The notes under the pieces: model-generated
Database searches by the model: none
Told to the model about the DNA's origin: nothing
The model's input: only the letters and a program-made list of their open reading frames with translations
Part shown: piece by piece, positions 46,750-58,130 of the stretch
Numbering within the stretch: the first letter of the stretch is position 1
How the letters are laid out: the number at the start of each line of letters is the position of its first letter
Source of the DNA: Epiperipatus broadwayi
Lineage: Eukaryota; Onychophora; Udeonychophora; Euonychophora; Peripatidae
Direction: 5' to 3'
Assembly: GCA_028023455.1 (NCBI GenBank)
Contig: JAQFVV010006310.1
Location: forward strand, 682,001-746,000
Length of the DNA: 64,000 nucleotides
Position numbers and translations under genes: made by a program

Positions 46750-47965
46750 CTAGATTTCGTCACATGATCATCATTCTTTATGCTTACATAAGCTGTTTAT
46801 ACAGAGATGTGATATTATGCACCATGGCCTCTTTCTTAGAAATCAGAAATCCCTCAGCCACTTGTGCCCAGAAAAACCTGTTAGCCACCTTACCTTCCCT
46901 TTCCATTCCCCACCCTAAGGTTTTTCTATAGTCTTCTCTATCTTGCTCATCCCATTTCCACAAGATTATCTTTATCCAAACCCAGCACAAAAACCAAGAA
47001 TCCACTTTTTGCATAATCACTTTATATTTATTCTCCCACAACTTCATTATTGGCATCCTCTCTGCTTTTAAGCATTTACATTCAATTAACAGATGCCTAA
47101 TGTTTTCTATGCCTTTCTTACATAACTTGCATACTAAATCACCCACATTTCTCCATTTATGTGTATATTCCCTTGTTACTAACAATTCTGTTAAAGTCTT
47201 AAATAGTATACTACTTTCCTTATAAATTAATTTGCACCTAATATTCTGTTTACTTCTATATATATTTAAACTCTTTTTACTCTCCATACTAGTTCTCCAA
47301 CTCCCTATTTTTTATTAATGCATCTATTCTTCTATACCCATTCCTTGCCACTATAATACTCAATAACTCTCCTAACACAATCATCCCACCTTTTGTATAA
47401 GTGTATTGACAAAGTTTTTATCCAAATCTTCTGCACACTGTACAATTTTTCTCACCCATCTTAAGATTAAACTCCATACAGGAGCACCACTCAATGCAAG
47501 CTAGAGTAATCAACGGATGCAAGAAGCATAAAGAATTGTGATCATGTGATGTTTAGTGGATTAATACCACTCCTGCTCAATAATATTATAGTGACTATGA
47601 TTATTAAAGACACCAAAAAGAATGGATGCTGAACTGACTTCAGATCTATATGACTACAATCTAATGAGCTTGAATTGAAAACATTATTGTGTTTTCATTT
47701 CTGATTCTAAGCTTTATAGTTAGCTAATAACATAAAAAGTGGCTGCTAGAGGGCTGGCTGCATTAGATCCTAAGATCTAGGTACAGTGAGGTGCAGTGCT
47801 CTCAGATCCAAGACTCCTCACTGATGAAAGCCACAAGCTAGAAACTAGTCTGCGGATATTGGATGAGTAGGCACCTGATATGGATTTTACACACAAGTCT
47901 TCTGGCATCCATTGATTACTCTGGCTTGCACTGAGTGGCGTTACTGCATGGAGAGTTTTATTAAG
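46750..47965. repeat. Fold-back-like repeat FB1, interrupted by LINE-Z
   Basis: The left edge (46750-46807) matches the outer end of the FB family at 55.81 kb (CACATGATCA.CATT..T.TGCTT). LINE-Z copy f then intervenes, and the FB body occupies 47463-47965. The body has long inverted ends. The left reads CCACTCAATGCAAGCTAGAG; the right, read inward, gives CCACTCAGTGCAAGCCAGAG, which continues into TAATCAATGGATGCCAGAAG on both sides with few changes. No coding content. Confidence 0.65.
46784..47462 (-). pseudogene. LINE-Z copy f with intact zinc knuckle
   Basis: A 167-codon frame on the - strand includes the C-terminal zinc knuckle CKLCKKGIENIRHLLIEC, preceded by LVTREYTHKWRNVGDLV and followed by ERMPIMKLWENKYK. 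This is the best-preserved C-terminus of the family in the window. The 3' tail lies near 46808, where the frame runs into FB sequence. The 5' end is cut at 47462, inside the LVRKVM-equivalent segment, at the junction with FB1. It points away from copy g on the other side of the FB body. Confidence 0.75.
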
Positions 47966-48927
47966 GAAGACATGCATTAGATACAGAGGTGTGGACAGCA
48001 AAGGAGGCAATTTAAGGAAAAATGGGATGGTCAAGTTTTTATATGGGGGATGCAAAAAGCAAATTGAAAATGTTCGGTAGATTGCATTTTATGGATAATA
48101 AAATAATAGCCAAAATAGTATGTAACTGGGTTACAAGCAAAGGGCAGGCAACAAGATTGGTGAGAAAGGTAATGCGGTATGCAAGTAAAGGGCAGGCAAC
48201 AAGATGGGCGAGAAAGGTAATGCGGTATGCAGAAGATTTGGATAAAGAATTTATGTCAGTATACTTGTACAAAAGGTGGGATGATTGTGTTAGGAGGATT
48301 GTTGAGTGTTATAGAGGTAAGGAGTGGGATAGAAGAATAGATGCATTAATAAAAGAATATCAGTTGGAGAGATGGAAAACTAGTATGGAGAGTAAATGGA
48401 ACATTGGGTATGAGTTAATTTATGATAATAGTAAGGAAAGTAGTTTATTGTTTAAAGCTTGAATGGGATCTTTAGCAACATGGGAATATACATGTAAATG
48501 GAAAAATATGGGTGATTTAGTCGGCAAGTTGTATAAGGAAGCAGAGAAAATATTAGGCATCTGTTATTTCAATGTAAATGCTTGGAACCAGAAAAGGGTA
48601 CAAATGGTTACTTCAATGTAATTGCTTGGAACCAGAAAAGGGTACAAATAATGAAGTTATGGAAGATTAAATATGAATAAAGATATTATACAGAAAGTGA
48701 GTTATTGGTTTTTATGCTAGGTTTGGGAAAAGATAAGGGAGATTTAGATATGAAGGTCATGGAGTTGACAAAGATGATGTGGAAATGGGATGGAGCAGAT
48801 TATGGGAAAACTTAGGGTGGAGAATGGAAAGGGAAGATAAAGTGGCTAACAGATTTCTCTGGGCATAGTTGCTGAGGGACTCCTGACTCCGTATAAGGAG
48901 AAGTTACAGTACATCACATCACATTAA
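47966..48927 (+). pseudogene. LINE-Z copy g
   Basis: It begins abruptly after the FB1 body with GAAGACATGCATTAG and keeps the C-terminal half. A frame of 146 codons (48022-48462) covers WSSFYM.. to SSLLFKA. Two small internal tandem duplications are visible: about 50 bp at 48135-48230 (AGTAAAGGGCAGGCAACAAG twice) and about 45 bp at 48567-48648 (GCTTGGAACCAGAAAAGGGT twice). The zinc-knuckle region near 48520 is frame-broken. Ends with ATCACATCACATTAAC. Confidence 0.75.
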
Positions 48928-49370
48928 CTAGATTACTATATCTATTAGTTATTTCCATAAACTTTACATATGTTAATTTTATTATTATGTAATCTAATTT
49001 CTATAGTAGCAATATAATTCAATTTTATTTCAACTCTAAAATATGTTTTATTATTTTAATGTATCATGTAAATATGAGTGCACAAAGTCATTTAATTCAA
49101 ATATAAAAACATGAGGTCAAGATCTTTAGCAAAATTTAAAATTCATAACCAAAACATTCTGTTGTATGTACTGGCTTCAATAAAGTAAGTTTACTATCAA
49201 CAATAACATTAAAATTTTTTATTATACCATTCATTCATGTTCACTATGATAAAGCAAATATAAGATATATATATAGAATACACCAATACAAGTCATATTT
49301 AAATATAAATGCACCTAAAACATTCTTATACAAATATATATTAAACAATCAAAAAACACTAAGCGCATCA
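48928..49370. other. AT-rich spacer
   Basis: No coding or repeat feature is recognised. Confidence 0.4.
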
Positions 49371-49371
49371 C

Positions 49372-50210
49372 ATGATTACCATTTCCTATGCATACACAAG
49401 CTGCTGGAACAGTAGCAAGCATTCCATACAGTATAGCAAGCCATAGTAATCAATGGATGCTAGAAGGTTTGTGCATTGAACTGGTTTCAGATCTGTATGA
49501 CTATAGAAGCAAATGAGCTTAGATTGAAAACATGGTGTTTTCATTTTGGACTTTCAGCTTTATAGTTAATCAAAAAGACAGAACTGGCTGCTATAGGGTT
49601 GGATTTGATTCTAAGATCTGGGTGCCAAGGCTACTCATTGATGAAAGTCATAAGCTAGAAACTAATTTGAAAATTTTGGATGAGTAGGCACTAGATAAGT
49701 ATTTTATGCACAAATCTTCTTGCATCCATTGATTACTATAGCTTGTGCTGATTGACACTACTGCATGGAGAGTTTGGTACTGTTTTAACAGCCTGTGTGA
49801 ACATAGGAAATTGCGATCATGTGCTGTTTAGTGGTTTAATATTAATCCTGGCCATAGGATGATGGTGACTATAGTTATTAAAGACAATAAAATGTACAGA
49901 GACTGAATTGGGTTCAGATCTGTAAGATATACAAACAAATGAGCTTGGATTGAAAACATTATTGTGTTTTCATTTTGAACTCATAGCTTTATAGTTAAGC
50001 AAAAAGATAAAATGTGGCTGCTGGAGATTGTATTAGATCCTAAGATTTAGGTACAGTGCTTTCATGAGATCCACAGCTCATCATTGATGAAAGCCACAAG
50101 CTAGAAATTAGTCTGGAAATATTGGATGAGTAGGCACTAGATAGGGATTTTATGAATAAACCTTGAATTCATTGGTTACTATGGGGTGGCACTGTTTGCT
50201 ATTGTTTAAT
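49372..50210 (+). repeat. Fold-back-like repeat FB2: two head-to-tail units
   Basis: Two diverged units of about 410-430 bp (49372-49800 and 49801-50210) carry the same landmarks in the same order: TGATCATGTG-like start, CAGATCTGTA, ATGAGCTTGGATTGAAAAC, TTTATAGTTAA, GTGGCTGCT, GATGAAAGCCACAAGCTAGAA and GGATGAGTAGGCACTAGATA. The first also has the full inverted ends (AGTAATCAATGGATGC and GCATCCATTGATTACT). It lies just downstream of the PAAF1 polyadenylation signals. Confidence 0.7.
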
Positions 50211-50481
50211 AAAATAGCGAACTAATCATCATATGCAACACTACATATCTATCACCAATTTGTATTATTCACCCAATTATAATCCTGAATGGTTAAAAAA
50301 ATTTAGTGAAGGCTTATGCTGAAATGTTTTAAAATATAGTTAGAATATATATATATATATGTATAGTAAAACTTGTTTTTAAAAAAGTTGTGATTTAGAT
50401 GACATAAAATAAATGTATAATGAATTATAAAGTCATTAGAATATCTTTTTTTAAAATAAAAATAAAAAACATGGATTTTTA
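50211..50481. other. AT-rich intergenic DNA downstream of the PAAF1 homologue
   Basis: Contains a TA microsatellite at about 50346-50362; no gene is recognised. Confidence 0.4.
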
Positions 50482-50491
50482 TTTATTTATT
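50482..50491 (-). terminator. Polyadenylation signals of the PAAF1 homologue
   Basis: Two overlapping AATAAA hexamers on the - strand (50482-50487 and 50486-50491) lie about 25-35 nt after the stop codon at 50515-50517. This implies a very short 3' UTR if used. Confidence 0.5.
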
Positions 50492-50514
50492 GACAAATTC
50501 AAAATTGAATAATA

Positions 50515-50684
50515 TTATGAAAACTGCTCAAACAGTTCATGATATTTTCTTATATGTCCATCTCTGCAAGCAGCATATATATATTTATCATCACTTACAA
50601 CTTTATAGACAGGATCACAGTCAGAACCTGTTAATTCCATTACTTTCTTTTCTTCAATATCTCTCCAAAAGCATGAACCATCAC
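50515..50684 (-). CDS. PAAF1 homologue, last coding exon
   Basis: PAAF1 (proteasomal ATPase-associated factor 1) is a WD-repeat protein that binds ATPase subunits of the proteasome and restrains 26S assembly in mammals. After the 3' splice site CTACTTTTAG the exon begins GT, completing a Gly codon with the preceding exon's G, then reads DGSCFWRDIEEKK, the strongly conserved MELTGSDCDPVYKVVSDD, and YIYAACRDGHIRKYH before TAA. The human protein has the same arrangement: GDGSCF, ELTG-DCDPVYKV, IYTCCRDGLVRRY at its C-terminus. The fit to phase and position makes this a confident call; a recent pseudogene is unlikely because splice sites and frame are intact. Confidence 0.9.
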
Positions 50685-51269
50685 CTAAAAGTAGAAAAAA
50701 GAATGAAATTTTTTTTATTAGAAAATGTACATTTGAATAGTACAACAGCTTTTCTGAAGGTTTGTGATCATGGTGTTTTAGTTGTATTTAAATGTTAGAT
50801 TATTTTCATCATCTAATAATAGAAAACGTTCGGTGTGGTTTAGTAAAATAGTAGATTAAGATCCATGGATCTTCCCACTGGCTATTCTTCCACTGCTCAA
50901 AATTTCTGCAACTCCCAAGAAATAAGCTATTTGAATACTTTTGCCCTGTATGGTTTGATGCAATTATGAGTGAAAGACTAGGGCCCCAGGTTTGTGTATC
51001 ATGATCCAGACCTGTCACTTCCAATGTTCGAGTTTCTTATAAAGTACAAGCAATAAGCCATTTAATTATATTTTTTATTTAAGAAATTGAAAATCCTAGA
51101 CTAGAGTTAAATTTTTCATATCTAAATAAGATTAATTTTAATGGTTAAATGCACCACTTAAAGTATATTGCCAGACTATTCTGAATACAAAATGACATTG
51201 GATTCTTAAAGCATTTATTCCTTGATTAAAGATTTGAAACCTTATCATACTGAGATAAGATTATCAAAT

Positions 51270-51965
51270 TCTGAAAAATATAAAAATGCAATGACAGCAA
51301 TTAATTATATGATGACACTAAGAAGATTAATATTAATAATGGGAAGATGATTACATCTCTAAATCTTTTTACAGTGATTATTTTGAGGATTAGAATGAAA
51401 ACAATGGAATTAAAAATTAATAAACATTTAAATTTTGTAGATTATGTTTTCCCAACAATGTTTCATACTTTTAGGAAATATTTTAAGAACTCAGATAAGA
51501 AGCAATAAGAGACTAAAAAAAAAAAAATATGATAAAAGCTAAAATAATATCCAATGAATTATTAATCAAACTTAATGTTTTCAGGATAAATAATTTAATT
51601 TTAAAAAGAAATATGCTATTTCTTTAAAAAAAAAAAAGTTTTTTATTTTTTTTTAAATATGTTCTACCAGTATTAATTATAGAATGAGACTTGAATGCTT
51701 AACTGAAGACTAATATAGAGACTAATAACATAGTTAAGCATGGAGATTAGTATCCTGGGATTAACAAAGGAAATCAGAAACAAAATACAAGGTGAGATAT
51801 CAAACGTAGCTGAAATGGAACTGCGCTGGACATGTTAGAAAAGATGAAGAAATGAAATCTAAGAAATTTTAAAAGGCATATGTGAAATGGATGGCAAACA
51901 TAAGGGAGTTTTCTGTAATAGTATGGAGAAGCTATGGATTTGAAAAACTGGATAATTCTTTAAAT
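51270..51965 (+). pseudogene. Highly degraded RTE-type LINE fragment
   Basis: Patchy DNA similarity to the 59-kb RTE copy runs in order. TATAAAAATGCAATGACAGC (51278) corresponds to TATAAAAATGCAACAGC; TAAATCTTTTTACAGTG and ATTTTGAGGATTAGAATG follow. Near 51825 a GGACATGTTAGAAAAGATG piece matches the GWAGHI-R-RD region, and the last part near 51930 matches the WRREA..R.W segment. Frames are destroyed. An older insertion than the other RTE copies. Confidence 0.6.
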
Positions 51966-52564
51966 TAAACTTGATTACTAACAAATTTAGAAAATTATAA
52001 ATTACAAATACATTTAAATGCTTCTAGTTATTATGTATGTAAAAAATGCTAATGAAGCTTCAAAGAAATTAGTGAATAATAATGTTCTACTTTAGCATGA
52101 TGCATCCATCTTTGTTCTGAATATAAAAGACTTTCATAAGAATGCACACATAATTTTTGACATTATTTTCATGGCTATAATAGTTGTGAGATATCCAAAT
52201 AATACATAATTATTTATGTGCTAAACATTTTTCCAGTTTTTTCAATTGTGAAATAGTTTAGATCTTTTTATATATTATGCTATATTCTATGGATAGGTGA
52301 CCTTGTTTTATTTTCAAACTCTTGAGTATTTATTATATAAATATTAATACTATATTTTTGTTGACTATTGTATTTTTATCATTATAATAAGACTTTAAAA
52401 AAAACTATAATAATTTGGTCCATGAAATGTAAGAAAGGTAATACTAATACTATTTCATATGCAAGAGAAAATTTTAAATATAACCTTAATATATTTTAGG
52501 TGTTGAATGCTCTTGTCAAAGATGACCATTATATTCAAAATAAAAATATTAAATATGAAATTTT
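51966..52564. other. AT-rich intronic DNA
   Basis: No feature recognised. Confidence 0.4.
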
Positions 52565-52692
52565 ACATTTATGCAACCATGTTCCAAAATGCACTTAAAC
52601 ACTAGTAGATTTTCTGTTCATTATTGAGGCATAGTTCGGTAATGAACAGAAAATCTATTAGTGCAAAGTTAAATACATTTTGATATAAATGT
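52565..52692. repeat. Long near-perfect hairpin
   Basis: The core arms 52600-52623 and 52640-52663 (CACTAGTAGATTTTCTGTTC and its complement) differ at one of 24 positions around a 16-nt loop. Pairing continues outward with small mismatches (AAAATGCACTTAA with TTAAATACATTTT), and then ACATTTAT (52565-52572) with ATAAATGT (52685-52692). It could be a small MITE or a precursor-like hairpin. No transcript evidence. Confidence 0.7.
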
Positions 52693-52789
52693 GTTTAAAT
52701 GTATAATTTTGTATTTTAGCTTTTAATTTAAATATAACAGTTGCTTTTGATAAAAATGCACAGCTTCAAAAATGCATTCATCATTAACA

Positions 52790-53050
52790 GTACTTTGTGT
52801 TATGGACAGATCTGGAGACTAGTCACATCACGAATTCATCCATTTTCTGACTCCGATTATCTTCATTGCCCAGCTCTTCAACTCCACATAACTCTTCCCA
52901 TCTCTTATATCATCCAACAATAACAATCTTTTTCATCCTTTCTTCTTGATTCCATTCACCATTCTCCAAAACATCTTTCATTAAACTAAACTTTCTTCTT
53001 AATATATGTCCAATCCAGTTTCTTTTTATTTCTAATTAAAATTAGTTATA
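52790..53050 (-). pseudogene. Remnant of a LINE C-terminus (second family)
   Basis: On the - strand, broken text reads NKKKLDWTYIKKKV, then GEW-stop-MESRRKDEK, then WMI-stop-EMGRVMWS. The pattern resembles the C-terminal RRLNWIGHILRR...VIEGR.EGKR.RGR....LDD.K...Y..LK segment found after the reverse transcriptase in several LINE clades. It is too decayed to place. Confidence 0.4.
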
Positions 53051-53884
53051 TTTATTGTTTACAACATATTCTGCATGTATGATTAATTTATAGTTAGATA
53101 CCTATCTCTAATAATTTGGTTAAATATTACTTGATTAAACATTATTTTGAGACTTTTATTACTCTATTTCCTGAATTTATTTTATTAAACCCTAAAACAC
53201 ACAGCTTTTCTACAGAAAAACTTTAAATAAAATCATTTCTAAATTTCTGTAATGTTTTCACTAAACTCAAACTTGTAGCCAGATATTGATGGCATACCTA
53301 CAATATTAAGAACATTATTATTCTTTACTGTTTTTCTGAAGTTTCATTAACATAATTCTGTATGGATTTTTTTTTTTTTTTATTAGAATTATTTAAACTG
53401 AACTATAGTTGACAATTTTATAAATCTTGTGATTGTGACATGATTTTATTTAAAGTTTTTTAATGAACAAGTTTATACATCCAAAAAAGTATTTTAGCAA
53501 CCCATAATTAAAGCACTTCACAAATATGTTACTTTATCCTTTTAAGCTATTCTTCTGTGTCTGTATTTTAGCTAAAAATTAATTTATTAATTCTAATATT
53601 TTTTCACCAGATTTTGAGAATCTGTAGACTTCATTGCAACCACTTTTTAAACCTTTTGTTTTAATAAAAGATAGCCAAATGAGTTTGGCAAAATGCATTG
53701 GTTCAGACTTCCTCAGCATTGGTTATTTGATATTTTATCTCAAATTTATGGTGAATGGTTAAAAAGCTTTTCATACATTGTCAATATACTGTTCATCTTT
53801 ACATTCATAACTATAGTTATTAAAACAGAATATTCCTGTAGATCAATGTCTAATTGTTTAATGGAGCTATATAATAGTTATCAT
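53051..53884. other. AT-rich intronic DNA
   Basis: No feature recognised. Confidence 0.4.
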
Positions 53885-54147
53885 CAAGCAAAAGACAAAT
53901 GTTATCATTGAGTAAAATAAAAACTTGACAAAAAATAAAATGTCTGCATTTATTATTGAATGTATGGCTGTAAGAATATATTAAATAATATCAAAAAAAT
54001 AATGTATTTTGCAAAAAAAAAATATTTATCAAAACAATATCAATTATTTAGCGAAATATATACAGAAATGAAAATCCATAAGAAAGGACTACATTTATTC
54101 AAGAATTTACATGTAGAAGTGAAAAATAATTTATTTCACAATAAAAA
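53885..54147 (+). repeat. RepC, left part of an interrupted copy
   Basis: Aligns with about 12420-12670. It stops where the 3' tail of the - strand RTE element begins (ATCATCATCATTTT at 54148). The right part resumes beyond the RTE at about 57750. Confidence 0.45.
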
Positions 54148-57100
54148 ATCATCATCATTTTCAACCATTATCAATCCACTGCAGGATGAAGATCTTTCCA
54201 AGTTTAATCTACTTTGTATGATTTCTAATCTCAACTTCTGAGCAGCAAACACCTTAATTTACCAACCTTTCTCATAAGTGAACTCTTAATAAATCATTTA
54301 CAATTTCTTGGGATCCCGTTTAAGAGTTCACATGTCCATCAATTATCATCTCTCCTAACAATATGTCCAATCCATCTCCATTTCAGTTTCTTAATAGCTT
54401 AACTGATGTCAATGTAATCTGTTTATTCTTCCATCCATGTATTTTACTTTCGATCACTTTTTATTATTCCTACCATATATCTCTCCATACTTTGGTGAGT
54501 GGTCTGAATTATTTTTCTGTTAACTGTCCAGGTTTCAGATCGATAAGAGTAAAATACATCTATTAAAAAACAATTGTACTTCTTTTTAATATTAAGTTAT
54601 TTTTACTAAAAGCACTATCAAAGTTTAATTCTATTAATTTCATTCATTATATTTACATCTGCAATAATAATATGACCAATATATTTGTAGTATTTAACTT
54701 CGAATTAATGATTATCATTCTTTATTTTCTTCTGAGAAAGGTCCTTGAACATTAATTTTTTTAGCATTTATCTTTAATTTCACTTTTTTCATTTGATGCA
54801 ACATTTCCTGAAGCTGTGAAGCAATATTTGCAAAAACAATCACATTGTCTGAAAAATCTAATCGATTTAAATAATCTTCATTTACTTTACTCTCTTAGCT
54901 TTCCATTTTAATCGCAAAATACATTTTGTAAAACTACTGTAAAAAGTTTGGAAGATATGGAATAAACCTTCTCTATATTAATCTTCTTAGATCAAAATAT
55001 AATAAATGCTGTTGCATTTTGATATATATTGTTCGGAATATAACAATATCCCAAGTCTATATCTTGATGATCCAATGCTTTAATCATCATAGAAATACTT
55101 ATAGAATCAAATGTTTTTTCATAATTATAAATCCAAAGCATATTGATCAATACATGAATATGATCCACTGTGCTAAAACCACTTTTAGATTCATCTTGTT
55201 CTTTTGGTTTGTTAAAATCCAAAGTTTGCTATAGATGATTTCTCATCTTTTTTAAACATCAATATTAGTACTACATTCTTTATCATTTATATATTTCACA
55301 TATAACTTTCCCAACAATTTTTCTACTTTTTCATCTGAATTTTTTAAGATATCAATTATAATTCCATCATTTCCCAAAACTTTTTCCTTCTTCATGGATT
55401 TTATTGCATGTCTCACTTCTTCACTTAAAATGCTGGGCAATTCAGGAGATGCAATAATTATAGGAAATACTTTGTTTTCTTGTTTTTATTATTATATAAT
55501 TCTTTCTATAACTTTTTCACCCACTTTATGTTGCCATTTCTCTTTTTAGTAATAGTTTTAACTTTTCCTTTTACTATAGAAATTACTTTCCTTCTAAGAC
55601 TAATGTGTCATTTTACATTTTTGAAACTTTTATTCTCTTCTATTGTTTTCCTTACCAATTCACACTTATATTATTAATTCTTTCTTACCATTTTACAAAA
55701 TTCTAAGTATTCAATTCTTTTTAGTAGACCATTTTTTTAAAAAAAATCATATTCTTTTCTTCATACACTATCTTTTCTCAGAAGAAAATTTAGGCAGGAT
55801 TGGTATTAAACCACTAACGTCACATAATCACCATTTTTTGTGCTTGCTCATAACTATTATTAAAACAGGCAAAACTCTCCATATAGTGATGTCAGTGCAA
55901 GCCAGAGTAATCAATGGATTCCAAAAGGCTTGTGCATAAAATCCATATCTAGTGCCTACTCATCCAATATTCCCAGACTAGTTTCTAGCTTGTGGCTTCT
56001 ATCAATACGGAGCCTTGGATCTAAGAGCACTGTCCCTAGATCTTAGTATCTAATCCAATCCTCTAGCAGCCACCTTTTATCTCTACTTAACTACAAAATT
56101 ATGAGCTTAAAATTGAAAACACAATAATATTTTCAATCCAAGCTCAGTAGCCTGTATAGTCATATAGGTCTGAACTCAATTCAATACCCATGTATTTTGG
56201 TGTCTTTGGTTCTTTAATAACCATAGACACCACTATCCTGTTTAGCAGGATTGGTACATTACATGATCACCATTTCTTGTGCTTGCTCATAACTGTTATT
56301 AAAACAGGCAAAACTTTCCATAGAGTAGTGCTACTCAGTGCAAGCCAGAGTAATCAATGGATGCCAGAAGGCTTGTGCATATAATCAATATCTATTGCAT
56401 GCTCATCTAATAACCCCAGACTAGTTTCTAGCTTGTGGCTTTTGTCAGTGAGGAGGACTACTGCATGGAGAGTTTTGCCTGTTTTAATAACAAGTTATGA
56501 GCAAGCACAAGAAATGGTGATCACGTGATGTTAGTGGTTTAATACTAATCCTGCCTAATTGGATAGTAGTGACTATGGTTATTAAAAAATCAAAGACACC
56601 ATAATGTATGGGTATCGAACTGAGTTTCAGAACTATATGACTATATAAGCTACTGAGTTTGGATTGAAAATATTATTGTGTTTTCAATTTTAAGCTCATA
56701 GTTTTGTATTTAAGTAGAGATAAAAGGTGGCTGCTAGAGGATTGCATTAGATCCTAAGATCTAGATGCAGTACTCTCAGATCCAAGGCTACACACTGACG
56801 AAAGCCACAAGCTAGAAACTAATCTTGGAGTATTGGATGAGTAGGCACTATATATGGATTTTATGCACAAGCCTCCTGGCATCTACTGATTACTCTGGAT
56901 TACACTGAGTGGCACTACTGTATGGAGAGTTTTGCCTGTTTTAAGAAAATTTCCTAGCAAATAGCTTTTTTTGTATGATTTTATTCATTTAAACAGGCAA
57001 AAATCTCCATACGTATTGCCACTCAGTGCAAGCAAGAGAGTTTTGCCTGTTTAAATAACAATTATAAGCAAGCATAGGAAATGGTGATCATGTGATGTTT

Positions 57101-57745
57101 ATTGATTTTATTCATGTCTGAACATCCTTAAAAACTGTTAATATTTTTAAATGATTTGAAAATTCTAATTTAAATTCATTGGAATATTTCTAAAAGTTAG
57201 GAATATTAATAGTTAATACTTTTCATCTCTCCAGATTTGCATTAACATGTACATAATTTACATTTCACTAATCAATGATCACTTTTTGTGTTAAATTTAT
57301 TAAAAACATTACCATCTTGAAATGTATATTTTCTGTTAATCAAAATATCCAATTTTTACTGTTCCTTCATCTGTTGGCTTCCATATTCATTTCAATTTAA
57401 CATTTTTCTCAAAAAAAGAATCCATAATAAATATATATATTTTCTGAGAATTCCACAAGTTTGTGTCATTTTATTATCATAATCAAATTTATCCACAACC
57501 ATTTGATTTTTAAATTATTCACCAGTTCTAGCATTAAAGTCAACGATAATAATTTTAAAATCTTGTTTAGTCTGATCTAAAGCCTTCTATATATACAAAT
57601 CTATTTTTCATTACAATGAGAATTTGTGGGAGCGTAAGCCTGAATAATCTGCATTTGGTTTCTGCTATTAATTTGAATAGCTAATCTTGCCACTCCAACT
57701 CTATCTCCACAATGTTGTTCTTTCATTTGTAAGATTCATTGTAAA
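54148..57745 (-). pseudogene. Old RTE-type LINE, nearly full length, split by FB3
   Basis: Read on the - strand. The endonuclease region (57745-57230) has CGDRVGVARLAIQINSRNQM, IIQAYAPTNSHC and IIIVDFNARTGE, matching the AP-endonuclease motifs QAYAPT and GDFNA.VG, and then KYTFQDGNVFNKFNTKSDH, matching the SDH-containing end. After the FB3 insertion come a linker, EEVRHAIKSMKKEKVLGNDG near 55410, SGFSTVDHIHVLINM near 55180 and IKALDHQDIDLGYCYI near 55090. The 3' end carries a CATCATCAT-type tail at 54148. Multiple stops; older and more diverged than the other RTE copies. Confidence 0.75.
55785..57110. repeat. Fold-back-like repeat FB3: large imperfect palindrome
   Basis: The arm 55790-56210 is repeated inverted at about 56490-56950. 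Landmarks AAAACAGGCAAAACTCTCCA, AGTGCAAGCCAGAGTAATCA, GCCTACTCATCCAATATT and CTAGTTTCTAGCTTGTGGCT on the left occur as reverse complements on the right. A further direct piece lies at 56212-56460 and a short end fragment at 56990-57110. There is no protein frame. It sits between the endonuclease and reverse transcriptase regions of the - strand RTE, so it arrived later. Confidence 0.75.
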
Positions 57746-57749
57746 TAAA

Positions 57750-58130
57750 AAGCGAAATGAAAAAAAACATAAAAAAGCGAAAGTTAGATCGTATAAAATA
57801 AAAGTAAGAAATATTCACTCATTGTAGATTTAATAATAAATATGGACATCATATGTTCAAAAATAAATGTGAGCATTTGTTATGAGTGCATTTCTGCATA
57901 CATTTGATTTGCCATCAATATACTTTTTTGTTGTTTAATAATTGACATTTAGTTTGGTAAATATTTTTACTGCAAAATATTTTATTTAAAATATTCTTGT
58001 AGACATAAATTCAAAAATAATTATGGAAATTTTATTCTTTATCAATTAATTTTTCATTCCTTCCATGAAAAGTAGTATGCAGATCAACAAAGCTGTCAGA
58101 CAGTATACTATATTAGCACCAACATTTGCT
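57750..58130 (+). repeat. RepC, right part of an interrupted copy
   Basis: Matches about 12700-13085: GACAT.A.TGTTC-like, GAGCATTTGTTATGAGTGCA versus GGACATTTGTTATGGATTAG, TTTGATTTGCCATCAATA versus TTTATTTGGCATTAATA, and the GTATGCAGATCAACAAAGCTG block. This places the RTE insertion inside RepC. Confidence 0.45.

Noticed and set aside
50809-51035. 71-75-codon - strand frame upstream of the last PAAF1 exon, relatively GC-rich
   Set aside because: It does not fit the PAAF1 sequence between the flanking exons, which already join in phase. It has no clear splice sites on both ends and no recognisable domain. A GTTCGAGTTTC piece on the + strand hints at an old SINE, but an A box is lacking.
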